Counted from the stretch's first letter, positions 33,401 to 50,474 are shown. The stretch is DNA of 64,000 nt from Lineus longissimus (GCF_910592395.1 NC_088311.1:19718501-19782500); one strand, 5' to 3'. The notes: generated by a model not told the origin, from the sequence alone. Translations and numbers: made by a program.

Positions 33401-36400
33401 AGGAATCTAACCACTTTCAGTCAAGGGTCTCCAGGTATTGCCTGGAGACGTACGGTGGAAGGAGCTTCCCTGTCCAGGCAGCCAGACTTTGGTGTTGACA
33501 TTCAAGGCTACGACTGATGCCATCATCAGGCTTAAACACACCTGTTCAGACGATGTTTTGATAGACCGCATGAGGGCCATTTTGGAATTTCGCAGTATAA
33601 AAATGTAAATTTTAACTTTCAATTTAGGTTCCTTTTTCTGCACTCAATTCATTGAATAGTCAATCGCAACACTCACCAAAATATCACATCGGTTCTCTTA
33701 GAATAGGCAGGAATGGCACTGGCAATGGTGGCAAACCCATAGGAATATAGAGCAGCTTCTTCACATTCCATGAACCTGGCAAGTTCTTCTTCAAGCTCAA
33801 GGTGCACATCTGAAAGAGAGCTCACAATTTCAGCCAATCTTTGCGGACCTAGAAGTTCAATTCTTCTTCTTGGTTGTTCTACATTTTTCGGAATGTTTGA
33901 GATGCACCTTGACAGTCAGTCCATTTTCAGTAAAATTTCGGCTCTTCTGAACGAGAACACCTTCACGCCATGAAGTTCTGATGACAATCGTATTCAAGTT
34001 TTAATGCCTATGCAACAATTAGTATCAAAATTATAAGCCAACAAATTTGTGTGACATCACAGAGAGATAACAAAAGGACAAATTGACAGAGGTTGTCCAA
34101 CTCACCAACAGTTCCATAAAATCCTCGTGGCCCACAGGAGCCAACGCCATACTTTCCAATGCACTGGACGGCAGCATTCTGAAACAAGATATTTCCATAG
34201 ATGAGACAGAGCCGGAACGATTGTGACAAGAAGGAATGCCGTTAGTTTAAATATCTGAGGACATATAAAACACATTGGCTACCCTTGTGTGCCGATGCTG
34301 CCCGAGACACTCCCAAGGACAGCACAGCACCCGAAATCGAGGCCTTTCGAATTCAAAAGAATCTTGGCACGGCACAGTAGAGAATGAGATGAAGCAGCTT
34401 TGTCTAGCCGATCCAGAGGAACAGACAGGGTGCATACTTAAGTGAGTTGAGACTGGTTGAAGCCTTACAAGCCTCACAGGCCCCCTGCATACAGTGGCAT
34501 AGTAAGTAAGTGGCTACCGATGTCCAAAGGAACTAATTTCCAAACTCTCCTCCTTGTCTTCATGCACAAAAATAGTCAAGTTCCAAGCGATCTCAGCAAT
34601 ATTATATTGCTGCATATGAAACCAGGTGATCCCTGCAGTCACAAGACCCTTTGTCTTGAGTCAGTGAGTATATATTTTTTATGTGTTTCTTACCTCAATG
34701 TCTTGGTCTCCGATCATGTTCAAGAAATTCATCGAGGCCATATTCAAATACTCCTCACCATTTATGGTTACAAGCTTGGCAATTTTACTGAAAAAAATAA
34801 TAAGAATCACATACTGGTCAAGAGAATCCCAATGCTTTTGTGATGGCAAGCTCTGAAATGGATTCAAAGTTCTGTAGCCCCCAAAAATATTCACCTCCGG
34901 TCTTGGTGATTATGTAGGAGTCTCAACCAGATAATTATTCAGGAGTATTTGTAAACCAGACGGCTTCTGACTGTGACAAATACCAGAATGGCGAAACACT
35001 GGAAAGCCCAACCAGACCCTCTCAACCAGCCAAAATTCAGTGGTTTTTTTGACAGGTATCACGTCACAGTTTGGCATATTTGGGTACAGAAAGCATCTGC
35101 TACACCGGCCTCCTTTTGTTTTAACCCTATAACACCTAGAGCCACTGCCAGCGCAGGGGCTTATTCCCCTAGGCCCCGACGTGATTTTACCTGGAAATCA
35201 CATTTTTTGCGATGGGTCCAGTTTTTTACAAAATGACATAGGTGAACTTCCAAATAATGTATTATAAGTCCCGTTTATTAAAAAGAAGATGAAATTCCCC
35301 ATTAGATAGGGTACATCCAAATCAGAATCAAACAAACGATCCATTTCAGCAATTCAAATGTCCAACCTGAATTTACTGGCTTGAAGAGAAACAAAAACTT
35401 AATCGTCAAATATCTCAAAAACTTCTACAGCAACCACCATTGTTCATCTGGGTATTTGAAAGCTTAAGTTTCATAGATTAATAATAGGCGGCGCTCTGAA
35501 GGAGATCGGTAGCTAAGCGCGCGAAATTTGAATATTGGTGTGCAGGCCTCATAGGGTGCCTCCAGTGAGATCGGCGGCGGGCGTCATAGGGCGCCTCCAG
35601 GTGTTGTAGGGTTAAAGTCTATCTCTGGTCGACATACCTGGTGACGTTATTTCCGATGAAAGCCTGTAATCCTGGATCATCTTCTGGCGTGTCAGGCACA
35701 AGAGGTTGTGGTTTCCATTCTTGTATCAGTTCCTCCTTTTCCTGTTAAAGACAAAATTAACACTGAAGACTCCCTTAGCGGACACCTCTCTAAAAGGACA
35801 CCCTCTCTAATAAGAACAATAGTTTTGGCCCAAAATTGGTTGTTTCCCTGCAATTTGATATCTCTAATCAGGACACCTCTCAATTTATGGACAGCACTTG
35901 TCAGTCCCAAGGGTGTGCAATTATTACCTGTTCCGAGAGTTCAGACCGGTGCGGCTTTGAGCTCTTGACGAAGAGAAGTCTGATGATCCATATAATGAGG
36001 AGAACTTCGAATAATGAGTGATATATGGGAGCCTGAAAAAGAGGACATATTTATCATTTTACTGCTGATGATTTAAGGTGAAACTCAATTTTCCCAAACT
36101 TTGGAATCCACCAGAACTCTATTGATGGTTGAACACCAACAAATCGGAAAAGATATTGTTTTGAAGCAGGGGGATTTTTCTTAAATGACTGCTGCAGCAG
36201 CCAGTCCCAAGTAAAAGCGATAGGCCAGCCCAAGCATGCAATTGCAATTGCAAGGCCAAGGCCAGGGACTCGGGGAGGGAGGGGAACAACAGAAGAACTT
36301 GTCTCCGAGCCCATGCAATAATTCCCCTGGAATGATATCCTACACTTAGTTTAACATCTGCTGAACCATTCTGATAGTGACCAGCACCTGATAAATGCCC

Positions 36401-36444
36401 TGAACAAGCTCTGAAATGTTCCAAGTGGCTGGAATGTAGGTCAT
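30494..36444 (-). CDS. SPTLC1: Serine palmitoyltransferase long-chain base subunit 1
   Basis: Twelve minus-strand exons give a complete 475-residue protein (human 473): 36444-36388, 36032-35928, 35741-35638, 34787-34694, 34178-34106, 33809-33677, 33226-33097, 32511-32314, 31928-31833, 31512-31361, 30977-30860, 30661-30494. All are GT-AG and in phase. Exon 1 is 19 codons ([19 protein letters not shown]), the same length as the human first exon. Residues about 26-40 ([14 protein letters not shown]) form the N-terminal membrane anchor. [14 protein letters not shown] (129-142) is intact; its Cys135 matches the human Cys133 changed in hereditary sensory neuropathy. [12 protein letters not shown] and YCFSASLPP are typical of alpha-oxoamine synthases. 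The PLP-binding lysine is absent (SLGSIGGF), as expected for subunit 1, which pairs with SPTLC2. It works in the ER membrane in the first step of sphingolipid synthesis, joining serine and palmitoyl-CoA. It lies head-to-head with CCDC24. Confidence -1.
32763..33019 (-). mobile_element. tRNA-derived SINE in SPTLC1 intron
   Basis: In minus-strand sense it reads GGCAGCGGTAGCGCAGTGG (A box) and GTCGTGGGTTCGACTCCCGG (B box), then a body with AAAGCGCTTTGAGC and GCTATATAAAAG, ending in an (ATT/TAA)n tail at 32768-32784. It is in the same orientation as SPTLC1. Complete head-to-tail structure suggests a fairly recent insertion. Confidence -1.
35766..35925 (+). mobile_element. GGAACCTC-type MITE, truncated copy 3
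   Basis: CTTAGCGGACACCTCTCTA at the left and GGACAGCACTTGTCAGTCCC at the right, with the family interior (AAAATTGGTTGTTTCC). Both extreme ends are lost. It sits in the SPTLC1 intron, immediately next to an exon (ends within a few bases of 35928). Confidence -1.
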
Positions 36445-40460
<4,016 letters not shown>

Positions 40461-43400
40461 GTTTGAAATGATGTGAAAGAGGGGCGTGGATTCAGGGGGT
40501 GGCGCTGTGGCATGAAACTTCCTAATATTTTGAGACAAAATCCTTGAAAGTGATTGTGAAATTGTCGGATTAGGCGAAAAAATTGACACACTGGAGGACA
40601 GTGATTTTCAAGACTTCTGTTTCCGTTTTGTCACATTAGGGGAATGCATGGGACTTTCTTTTAAGAATATTACTGTGATGGAGCAATATTTAGGTCCAAT
40701 GTGTCGTTACATATGCTGGATTAGTGGTGGTCTCATGATGTCGGGACCCAATGCAGGTAAATGCAAAGCGTCATGTCATTGTCGAAATATCGCCATAGAT
40801 TGCCGGTGGTTAAGTGGTTAACTAGTCTCAGTGAAGGTGTTATTTCTAGACTTGGGCATGTTGATCCCACTCGCTCAGTGCAGACTCGATGTAGGGGTGT
40901 ATTCATGTAAAACACTGGGCTGAGCTATAATGAGGTGTTCAGGCCCAGAGAGGACGACCTCCCAAAAATATTCAAAGTTCTCTCTGGGCGGCACCTTCAG
41001 GGCCATCTGAAACAGGTTGTTGGGGTGGTGATACACTGGCACTGAAAGTGCTAAACCGAATTAATTTTAATAACGTACTTCACAAATGATGTACCTGTAA
41101 ATAACTTATCCGTCCACCGTTTGCTTAATTTTGAACTTGTTTTGTTGGTAAATGCAGTAATGTGCAAAACTGGAACCACTCACGTGGCACTATTTGAATA
41201 ACAAGTTTAGAAGGAGCTCGACGCTATCACTGATGGCGTTCACCTTTGCCTCGTTTGATGGTTACCACCTGATGTTAAATTTGTATGCTTTATTGTTTTT
41301 ATTAAAGATTTCTCTTTTAGTAAATATTCTTTTCATTCATTATTGATCATCCTTATAGCTTTTGAGGAGTGATCAGTGGTATTGTTGTTTAGTCCCAGGC
41401 TCATAATCAGGAGGTCGTGGGTTGGATACTTGGAGGGGGTTTTGTCTTTGTGTCCTTTGGCAAGCACTTGCTTCTCTCCACCCAGAAGTCAGTAGGTACT
41501 TAGCTGGCAGAGATAGCCATGAATATCGAGTCTAGGACTGCCAGCACTGAGAGGCAGCTGGAATGTATACTCTCTATGGAGTTGAGCTTGAACGAGAAGA
41601 CGGGCCAAAAGCTTGGGTAATCTTGTAGGCTTCTTTGTGTTCGACTGGTTAAACTTTCACACTGTTCGTCCTCAAGAACATGGCAGTGTGACACAAATCG
41701 GCCTGAAAATCGCTTGACCCGAGGATGTTATGGTTACTTTAACTCTGAATACAGAATAAGGGCCTTCTAAACAGCTGCCTTGGCTATTGTTACAGGAAGT
41801 TGTCAGTGAAGGTTGAAAGCAATCATCTCGATCTACAAGGTTTTAATGCAATAGGTGATGCACGTCGTGGCCACTGCCTATAGGATCATAGGTTGAAGGC
41901 AGTAGCCAGTTGGCATGTGCTGTAGACGTGGACGTCACTACAGGCTTTTTGGCATGTAGAAGAAGTCCACCTCAAGGTATTGTCCACCCAGGCATAGTCT
42001 TGTAAGTTGCCATGGCATAAATACCAAATGCAACAGACCATGGCTTACCGTCACATGCAACTCCAACTTCTAGTCTATTCCTGAAGAGAATTGACTACGT
42101 CCCCCTCAGTCCCAGCGGGTACCCCAAATCTCGACCAAAGTAGCCCCTCCAATATCAACATGCATTCCATCTGATGGATTTATGGTACCTTAAAAGGAGA
42201 TTACCTGAAGCCCATATCAGAATTGGTGAAGGAACGAAGATGGCAATGGTTGGGCCATGTGCTCCGAATGCCTGCAAATGCATTGCCAAGGAGAGCACTC
42301 ACATGGACACCACAGGGGAGACGGAATAGAGGCAGACCAAGAGAGACCTGGCGGCGTTCCATGGCAAAGGAACTTCAAGAGAAGGGCCTAACGTGGGAGG
42401 CAGCCAGACAGCGAGTAGCCAACAGACTTGAGTGGAGGACCCTGGGGAACGCCCCATGTGCCACCTAGGGCACGAAGGGTCCCAAGAGAAGACTATGCCG
42501 TCGGCAGGTGAGACAGTATTAGCTTTTGAGAACGCCAGATGTCACCATTGCAGGGACCCAATTCAAATTACGGCAAACCTATTTCGCAGGACCTGTTCCA
42601 AACAATGCTAATGCTTCCATGTACTTAAGAAAAAAAAACATTGGTCAAGGTTACATCACCTGCACTGAGAGTCAATACAGCAAGATGGGCAGCCACAGTT
42701 AGTAGCCAACCTAGGGCAATCGATTATAAAATAAAGCCATCAAACGACATCACATTTCTGACTCTGCCACATTTGGAAGTCATTTTTGTGATGCAACAGT
42801 ATAAAACATGGCATGCAGCAAAAAGAAATACTCAACAATGGGTTATAGAAATATACTTTATTGTATTCTATTTTCCAGAATATTTAGAAACCGAGTTTGC
42901 ATAAGATGATTTACATACGGAAAGAAGTGGGGTGTACGTGTGCAGGGGGGTTAGGGTGAACTGTTCAGTGCCAATCGTGACTTACAGAATTTCAAGGAGG
43001 TTGCATGGCTTTGAAGGATGCAAATCAGATCAAATAAATATGATACTGTTCAATCTTAACTGACAAACTAAGTGGACATTTCCTTCCCTCGCAAACTTTT
43101 TTATTGGAAAATAAAATTTTTTAGAGAAGTTTTCACAAATTGTAAAAATAAATAGGTGTGAATATTTTACAGTATCAGTATTAGTACCAACCAATTTATG
43201 AACAGTTGTTATATTTGTCCATTAGAGCGTGAACCTGAAACAGGGATACAATTCACCTCAATTTGGTGGCACATGCAAACTCAATTTCGCTTGTGCAACA
43301 CTGCACTCCTCAATTGCCTCAACACAGTTTATTAGATGGTTACACAATTCACATTTCATGCAACTTATAGGCAATCACAAAGCAGTTGATACAACATATA

Positions 43401-45175
43401 ACTTTACCAGATAATCTTACCAATATACAGTATGTACATGAATAATAAATATTATTATTACTCTATTGCTTAGTGGACTTAGATATTACCTTGGAATCTT
43501 AGTATCAATTCAAAAATTTGTGAAAAAAACACCACAGAAATTAAAGGTTAACATTGTTCATGTTCAGTGCATTTTCTTGTAACTCAGCTATAGATAATAG
43601 AAATAAATATTGCCAAAGTATACAACCTATCATGAAAACGGTGATACTTCCAATTATATACTTCCAATTATATCAGTGTTACTTCGAATTTCTCTGTTAA
43701 CATATAATCCTCTTTATGGCTTAGTTGGTCCTTTGATTCACTTTAGTATGATGCAACCAAACACAGGAGACTAAGGAGGAAATACTCCAGTTTCACCACT
43801 CTAAGACTGCTCTATCAATGACCATGAAATCGACACAAAGATCAAGGACATCATGTAATAAACATTGGACAATACATGTAGTTACCAATTAGTGTCCATC
43901 CCAATTGAACATGTTGACCTGCATCTAACAAACGTGTCAAATATCTGGAGCGGCTTGGCCTAAATATTTAAAAAAAGTCTTAGGTTGGTGAAACTAGAGT
44001 AGTAATTTTGGGACAAGGACACACAATATGCAGCATTTTCTTTTAAAACTACAACTATCTGCATGACAGCATCATATAAACAAAGATTGAGCACAGAATT
44101 CAAGAAATAAACAATTTAAATGATAAAAAAAATGTACCAAGGTTCGTGCATAAAATAGTCATATACAGACCCAATCATATCTATCAACTTTATACACAAG
44201 AAAATATCAAATTTGAAGGGCCGAGTAAACATTCACAAAACCTAATAGGCATCTCTAAAATAGTTCCAGTTGACTTTATTTGAAGCAAAAATTGTGTTCA
44301 GAATCTACCAATCTGATTGATAAAATCAGTAAATACTTCAGCTAAAATCCCCATGCGCATCAAAACCCCTTCGCCTTTTGAATCACATCCCAACTACTTC
44401 ACAGAGTACAGAGTTAGTAGAGCACTATAAGCGGAGAATTTTCACCTGTTCAAAGAAGCCCCCACAATCACAGAATACTTTTAACACTGCCTCACTAGAT
44501 TCCACAGTCTCTTTGGGCAGTCCAACTCCAACTCCAAGAAGTCTTGGCCAAGTCAGCATTGATGGCTCCAGTCGACAATAAAAAGTTTGCGGAGTCATAA
44601 TAATCTGAATGACTTCTCACCTAAGATTAAAGAATATTGGTAGACGACAGAAGAAGTTTATACTCCTCCAGTCCCCGAACTAGATTTATTGACGAAGTCA
44701 TTTCATGACTGCCAACACAGGCTGCCATTTTGGACTCACTACTACAGGATTTGTGGAGTAGATCGCAGTTGCCTGAAATTACCAGAATCCTAGTGATTGC
44801 TCAGCCCAGGATTAACTGACAAACAAACTGAAATATAATACACATATCACTCTTTTATGTCCAGGATTTATGTGTTCCTTTTGCATGTTTTGTGGGCGTT
44901 AATCCATCGCTGATTGATTGTTCAAATTTTGCGTCTTCACGCGCCTGTGAACAATGGTGTAAATAAAATCTGTGGTTTGGCAGAGAGAATACATCATCCT
45001 CTGATCTGCTTGGAGAATGGATGAAGTTGTGCAATAGTCAGCTATCAATGTGGTGAAGCAGCTTGACCAATTTAGATAAGGCTTGCAGGTAAGTGTGGTC
45101 TCCACAGGCAACCGGAAACTGGGCATCCATTATGGCCATGAAAAGACACTGGACGGATTTTTTTCGCCTATGCAC
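40461..45175. other. Intergenic between CCDC24 and SARAF 3' ends
   Basis: Two convergent 3'UTRs meet here. It contains degraded SINE pieces (about 40795-41050 and 41380-41470), a LINE ORF2 tail (42190-42468), and an AT-rich region (42850-45170) that may include a long SARAF 3'UTR. No further gene is supported. Confidence -1.
42190..42468 (+). pseudogene. Non-LTR retrotransposon ORF2 C-terminal remnant
   Basis: The frame 42223-42468 reads RRWQWLGHVLRMP, LPRRALTWTPQGRRNRGRP, RETWRRSMAKELQEKGLTW, ending LGNAPCAT and a stop. RRWxWLGHVLRM....RxALxWxPxGxRxRGRPxxTWRR is the usual end of LINE-encoded reverse transcriptase proteins of invertebrates. The reverse transcriptase and endonuclease are missing, so it is a 5'-truncated dead copy. 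Confidence -1.
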
Positions 45176-47926
45176 TTATCTTCGTCTCGTTCCACCGAAT
45201 CCTGGAATTAGAAAAGAAATAATTGTTCATAGTTTACCCAAGGAGCAGAACAGGAAATGACACTTACAGATTAGGCTGGGGAGCAAATGCAAAGCACTGT
45301 GAGGCTCTAGTTTAGTATTTTAACAACACACATTTCTCTATGCTTTTATGACAAAATTTGGCTTGACGCAGACTCCTGCAACCAAAATCTCAGGTATCTG
45401 GCTGGGTCATGATGTCACTTGTCATATAACGTCATGCATGAATAATTGCAGCCATGCACACACGCTCCAACATTCACTGCAGATAGCTGGCACATGAATT
45501 ATAAGTGTCCCTCAAGGAGTGTTTTGTCCTAAGGCTGCTTTGATAAAATCATCTTTCTTACCTGAAGCAGATCTTGTCCCCGAGCTATAACTGGAAGAGC
45601 CACTGCTGCCACCTCCAAAGCTAGCCCTTCCAAATCCAGATCCAAACCCACTCGATCCCCAGCCAGACCCCCAGCTCGAGTAAGGTCGGGCATATCCATA
45701 TCCTCCGTATCCAGTGTTACGACGCCCCGTGTTACCGAGGAGGTACCCAAGGATACCGCCAGTGGCAGCACCACTCCAGAAGCCTCCTCCGCCAGCTCCT
45801 GTACCGTGAGGGGTACCACCGCAACCACCTGAAGATGAAGGGAAGAAATAAACAACTCGTCCCGACAAATCATCTCTGGAATTAAAGTGTCTTGTTATAG
45901 CTCGTACTAAAATATTTTTAGACAAATTTTGAGGAAACTAATTCACTTACCACCACCTGGCATGTAACCGGGGCTGTAGCCTGGAGGACTCCCTCCACCT
46001 CCTCCATAATTATTCCTCCTGTAACCACCAGAGGGCCGGTCATCGCTGTCATTGTCCACTGAACCCTGCCCTTCATAGTCCATCTGGTTATTCCCAGAAC
46101 ATGTTTTGTAGATTGCGTAAATAATCAGTCCAATGATAACCAACATGATGATATCACCTAATCCAGAGCCACTTTTTTGGTATGAAGTGTATGAATTATG
46201 TCTGAAAAAGAAATGAGTGAACATGATAGATTCTACACAACACTTTGAAGACAGATTCTGACAAAAAATGACTAACTTAGCTCCCATTAAGTCAGTTGTG
46301 TCTTTACCATCTATAACAGTTTATAACAGTTAGCTGGGTTCGATACTGATAGCAGGTTGCTGCAATCACCAATTCTTGCCAGTCCCTGCGATGACCACAG
46401 CAAACGAGCAATTTTCATTGCATGTAGCAGTGATTTAAATCGCTTGTTAGCCAGGCGCTTTAAAACTTACCCGTCATAGGAATAGCTGTTGTCATGGTGA
46501 TCATATCCATCATCGTCATAGTATCTATGATGTTGTTCATGGTTTCTGTTCTTCCTCTTTTGGTAGCCTTCTTTCGTGAGATCAAGGGTGTATTCACACT
46601 GAAGATAACACACAAGTTTGTTAGGAATAATAGTGAGCAATCACATGGATAAATATGACATATTTGATAACATTGAAGGTCGGCCTAGGGAAAGGCAAGG
46701 TTAGGCGGAGAGACAGCAGTATGCTAGCTGTGGCATGCCAAGACGAACTGGAGAAGACAGGTGAATTCATTGCCATCACTGGGCTGAAGATATGACAAAA
46801 AAGCCAACAACTAGATATCACCATAGGCCCTCTTGAAACGATGGTTCTTATTTAATTCTCAAATGGGCTGGTGCTGTAACATGGTAGATACATGTACAAA
46901 GTCAAGTGGTGTTAGAAATGCAGTTTCTGAGTTGATTTACAATATCGGCAATGCCAATGAACCACTAATAGTTTTCTTTACTTACCCCACAAGAACCCCT
47001 TAAAACATAAGGGTCATTAGGATAGTCATATCCTTCACAAGAGACTTCCACTCTGCCAAATCTGAATGCATTGTCCATGTCGGTCTTGCATTCCCACTAG
47101 AATAGAACAAAAAGTTAATGAAAAATCAGTTACACCTGGTGTTGGACTTATGAACAAAGAGTACTCCTTAGAGATATTCCCCTAAAAAGTGCAAAATTTC
47201 TTTCAGATAAAGCTGAGTAAAGTTCAGTCACTACAACTACAAGTCTGTACTCACCTGTACATCATATCCATCCGAGCCTCTGTTATAACACTGAACAACC
47301 TGTGGTACATAACTGGAACACCCAGCACTTCCCCCAGTACATTTCAGCTGTGGTATTGGCCCACTTCTTCTTGCATTGGTCATCCGTCCATTGTACAGGG
47401 TGAGTACCATAATGTCGGAAAGCTTGATCTTCTCCACAGCTAAAAAAAGAATGGCCAAGGCAAAAATGAATAGTCAAGAGCCTTTCTACAATTTATCTCA
47501 CTTTGCTGTTGCAGTAATATTAACACAAGGAACAAGAATATGTTGTTACACTTTTTTAAATGTCCCCAGCACAATTTGACATCAGTTAAGACTCAATGCT
47601 GTTACACCAAAAATACTATAGATACCGGTATAGTTTCAGCAAGTAACTAATAAGTGACAAACGCATTTTCATCACTGACGCCTAGTGTTAAACTCAATCA
47701 GATCTTCAAATTGTGCAGATTTGACTCTATCTCAATAAACTGTTTGGCACGTTAAGCCGCTTAACTGTTAAGGTATATTGAACATACATATGTACATGAC
47801 ATAAGCATGACAGAACATCAAACACACTGAATGTCTGAACTTACCAAACACATAACCAATATCCATGAGGCCAACAGCGAATGCCAAGAAGACACTAATT
47901 TCATTTATCATATCCAGTTTCTTCAT
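45176..47926 (-). CDS. SARAF: Store-operated calcium entry-associated regulatory factor (SARAF/TMEM66)
   Basis: Seven minus-strand exons, 47926-47845, 47439-47255, 47096-46986, 46598-46471, 46201-45951, 45828-45562 and 45201-45176, give 349 residues (human 339). A signal peptide (VFLAFAVGLMDIGYVF) precedes the ER-lumenal domain, with cysteines in IPQLKCTGGSAGCSSY, VVQCYNRGSDGYDVQWECKT, VSCEGY and YVLRGSCGCEYTLDL. One transmembrane helix spans residues about 185-201 (DIIMLVIIGLIIYAIYK). The cytosolic tail has GFWSGAATGGILGYLLGN, conserved in SARAF, and a glycine/serine/tyrosine-rich run, and ends SASGFGGTRRR as in vertebrates. SARAF sits in the ER membrane, binds STIM1 and promotes slow inactivation of store-operated calcium entry. 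The last exon is only 26 bases. A histidine/aspartate-rich insert (NHEQHHRYYDDDGYDHHD) precedes the membrane helix. It lies head-to-head with NDUFA11. Confidence -1.
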
Positions 47927-48688
47927 CTTTAATCTTGATGTCTTCCCAAGGCCAAGCCCAAGACCAAGAGTGAAACGAAAATGGTTGATTTACTTCACAC
48001 GAATAAGTAAGTTCAACGACTTCACTCTAACTTCAGCCTTCTCTCTCTCTTTCCTTTTGCATCGAAGGTCCTCCAACAAACTGACGTGTTGAAGTTGAGC
48101 CTTCTAAAATATCGACGTCACAATCACAATCAATGAATCAGCACAACCTAGGTCTGGTCACTCACACTGGCGATGAAGACAGTTCAGATCCAGCTTGTCA
48201 AATATTCCCGAAAAATATTTTCTCCCCACCTTTTTACGTGCTATTTATGCTATTCTCATAACAGATAATGGAGTTCAAATTGTGTAAAAAAACATCATAG
48301 ATATGATCCTGCAGATTATCGGAGAATTGAAGGGTTATAAATAACAGAAAACATGGAAATTGCGAGACATTTTTCACCGAAATCCATGAAACCGAAGAAA
48401 TTTCTAAACGACCGAGGAACGCACGTAGTTTTGTGTCATCACAACTTCCGTTCAAAATAGTGCAAGAGGAATCTCATTATAAACCAAGTTTCACTCTTCA
48501 AGTTTGAAATTCAGTAATTGAAATAAACTAAATGTAAACTATACTTTCATAGAATATTAATTAAACGTGCTAAAAAAGTCGTAATTAAGCTTTTACGGAT
48601 TAATACATTTAGCATTGCTGAATCAGCTTAAGATGCATTGTGGGTTCGCGAAATCAGATATACTTCCGGTGTCCTTGGCTTCGGAACG
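47927..48688. promoter_or_regulatory. Divergent promoter region between SARAF (minus) and NDUFA11 (plus)
   Basis: 762 bases separate the two start codons, so the promoters probably overlap or are shared. Near the NDUFA11 end are ATGCATTGTGGGTTCGCG (48633-48650) and ACTTCCGG (48662-48669); ACTTCCG also occurs at 48445 on the SARAF side. No TATA box is evident, as is usual for housekeeping genes. Confidence -1.
48662..48669 (+). promoter_or_regulatory. ETS/GABP (NRF-2)-type site upstream of NDUFA11
   Basis: ACTTCCGG is the complement of the ETS core CCGGAAGT and lies 27 bases before the start codon. ETS/GABP sites are typical near start sites of nuclear genes for respiratory-chain subunits. 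The match is exact; binding is not shown. Confidence -1.
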
Positions 48689-50115
48689 ATGGCGGAAAAT
48701 GATGACAAAAAGACGGTTTTGGCGTATGACAAACTTTATGAAACACCGGATGGAACTGACTGTATTGGAAAAATGCTCAGAGCTACTGCAATGACTTCAT
48801 ACATCGGTAGGAGCATTCATAGTGGCTATGTAATTGAGAGAAATAGTTGAACAAATTTTCAAAATATTTTGGAACGAGCCTTTCGGCGATGTAGTTCGAC
48901 CTGTATGACGATGGTGTAACAGGAATTCGTGTCCCCACGATTTGTGTCTCTGCCGTGTTACTGAAACTGATGCATTGGGTTCAGAGTTTTCCATTCTTCC
49001 TAAAATGGGATAAAGCCTACCCACATTGAAGACACAGCTCACAGCTGACACTGACAAATATGTTTCCGATTCTTACTCTTAGCAATTTCTCTTATGCTGA
49101 TTTTATCTCTCTTACATAACACTTACAGGCATGGTATGGAGTGGGATCGATATCATTGGTTTATCAAAACCAGCCACGGTGATGGCAGGTGTTGTACGAG
49201 CTGGAAGCTTTATAATTCCTGCAGGTTAGTCAATCTCGTGTAAAAAATCATCAGAGGTTGCACATTGTCATTACGCCTTATCTGCGGCGATTTTCGTTCC
49301 ATGTATCAAATCATCAGTTGATGTGGGGTTTTCCCATACTCCTTGGCAAACTCGGTCATCAAAACGACAGCATTGAAGTATCATAGGCCACCCACTCCCT
49401 CCTCAGAAAACTCAGCACTTGTATTTTCATTCATAATCGGCATTATTTTTCTTCCTGCAGCTGCCATTGGAGCTACGTACAGCGCTGCAACATGCATATC
49501 GGGAAAAATTACCGGTGTTGACGATGGAATCAATCATTTCTTCGGAGGCTGTGCTGCTGGGGTAATCATTGGAGCCAGAAGTAAGCAAACGGGAAAAATT
49601 TCAAATTGGTGACATCCCCTTTTGTGCTCACCAGTCAGTGTGTTCTCTGACTGAATGTTACAGGCACAAAAAGTGGACAAAATTGGCAGTCTTCGCTCTT
49701 CCTTTGGGTCGATATAATTCAATCGCACCAATTTTTATGCTTTCTGCTACAATGCTTTTAGTTTAAAAATCTAACCCATCAGTATTATCAAGAGTTGATA
49801 ATAATTCTTGGTATTATCAAGAATTCATAAAGACTAATGCAACATTCAACATTGTACAAGTGCTTTCAGATTTGTCGTTGAGTTCGTCAAACAGTAAATT
49901 GATTCTTTTCGTCTCTTCCAGCGAAGAAAATTGGTTATGGAATTGGTTTCGGTTTAGCATTTGGTATCGCTGGGTTTATGGCTAAAAAAGCCTATGTCGA
50001 GGATGTCGGTATTGTGTTGCGCCCAGGGGATCGTAAACATTATCCGGACCAGGGTGGATTCTTCCATTACAGTAATTCATACGATCCATGGAGGAAAGAA
50101 GTAAAACGAACCTAA
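48689..50115 (+). CDS. NDUFA11: NADH:ubiquinone oxidoreductase subunit A11 (complex I B14.7)
   Basis: Four exons, 48689-48806, 49129-49224, 49461-49580 and 49922-50115, give 175 residues. YETPDGTDCIGKM near the N-terminus matches the PDGTDC motif of NDUFA11, and ATCISGKITGVDDGINHFFG with GCAAGVIIGARTKKIGYGIG matches the Tim17/Tim22-like membrane part. The protein is an accessory subunit of mitochondrial complex I in the inner membrane and has no cleavable presequence. It is about 34 residues longer than human NDUFA11 (141): the extra C-terminus (residues about 140-175, GDRKHYPDQGGFFHYSNSYD) is hydrophilic. A good start context (GAACGATGG) and the ETS site just upstream support this ATG. Confidence -1.
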
Positions 50116-50474
50116 CTTTAGCGGAATTAGTTTCGATTGTACACGTTTTTGTTTGGACTGGTAGAACAAGACATTCTAGTCCATGGCAATTTTTCAGCCA
50201 AACTTAAAAATGTTTGGAAAATGAAGTATGTTATCTTGGTGAGGTGAGTCAAGCTGTGGGAATTAGGTTTATTCCTTAACCGTGGCCAAGGAAAAAGGAA
50301 AGTTTTTCATGATCCTGGCAAACAACTCATCAAGATTTTGTGAAGGATTACATCAGAATATTCTGTATTACTATCCTCGGCTCTGTGATACTTCAAACAG
50401 AGATGGTTGAAGAATGTGCTTACAATTACATGTAGCCTTGTACATAGTGCTTGTAAAATTGACTTTTGTTGTGA

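Noticed and set aside
42223-42468. 81-codon ORF as a host gene
   Set aside because: Its sequence is the C-terminal end of a LINE reverse-transcriptase protein.
45512-45925. 137-codon minus-strand frame as a separate gene
   Set aside because: It is SARAF exon 6 plus read-through into both neighbouring introns.
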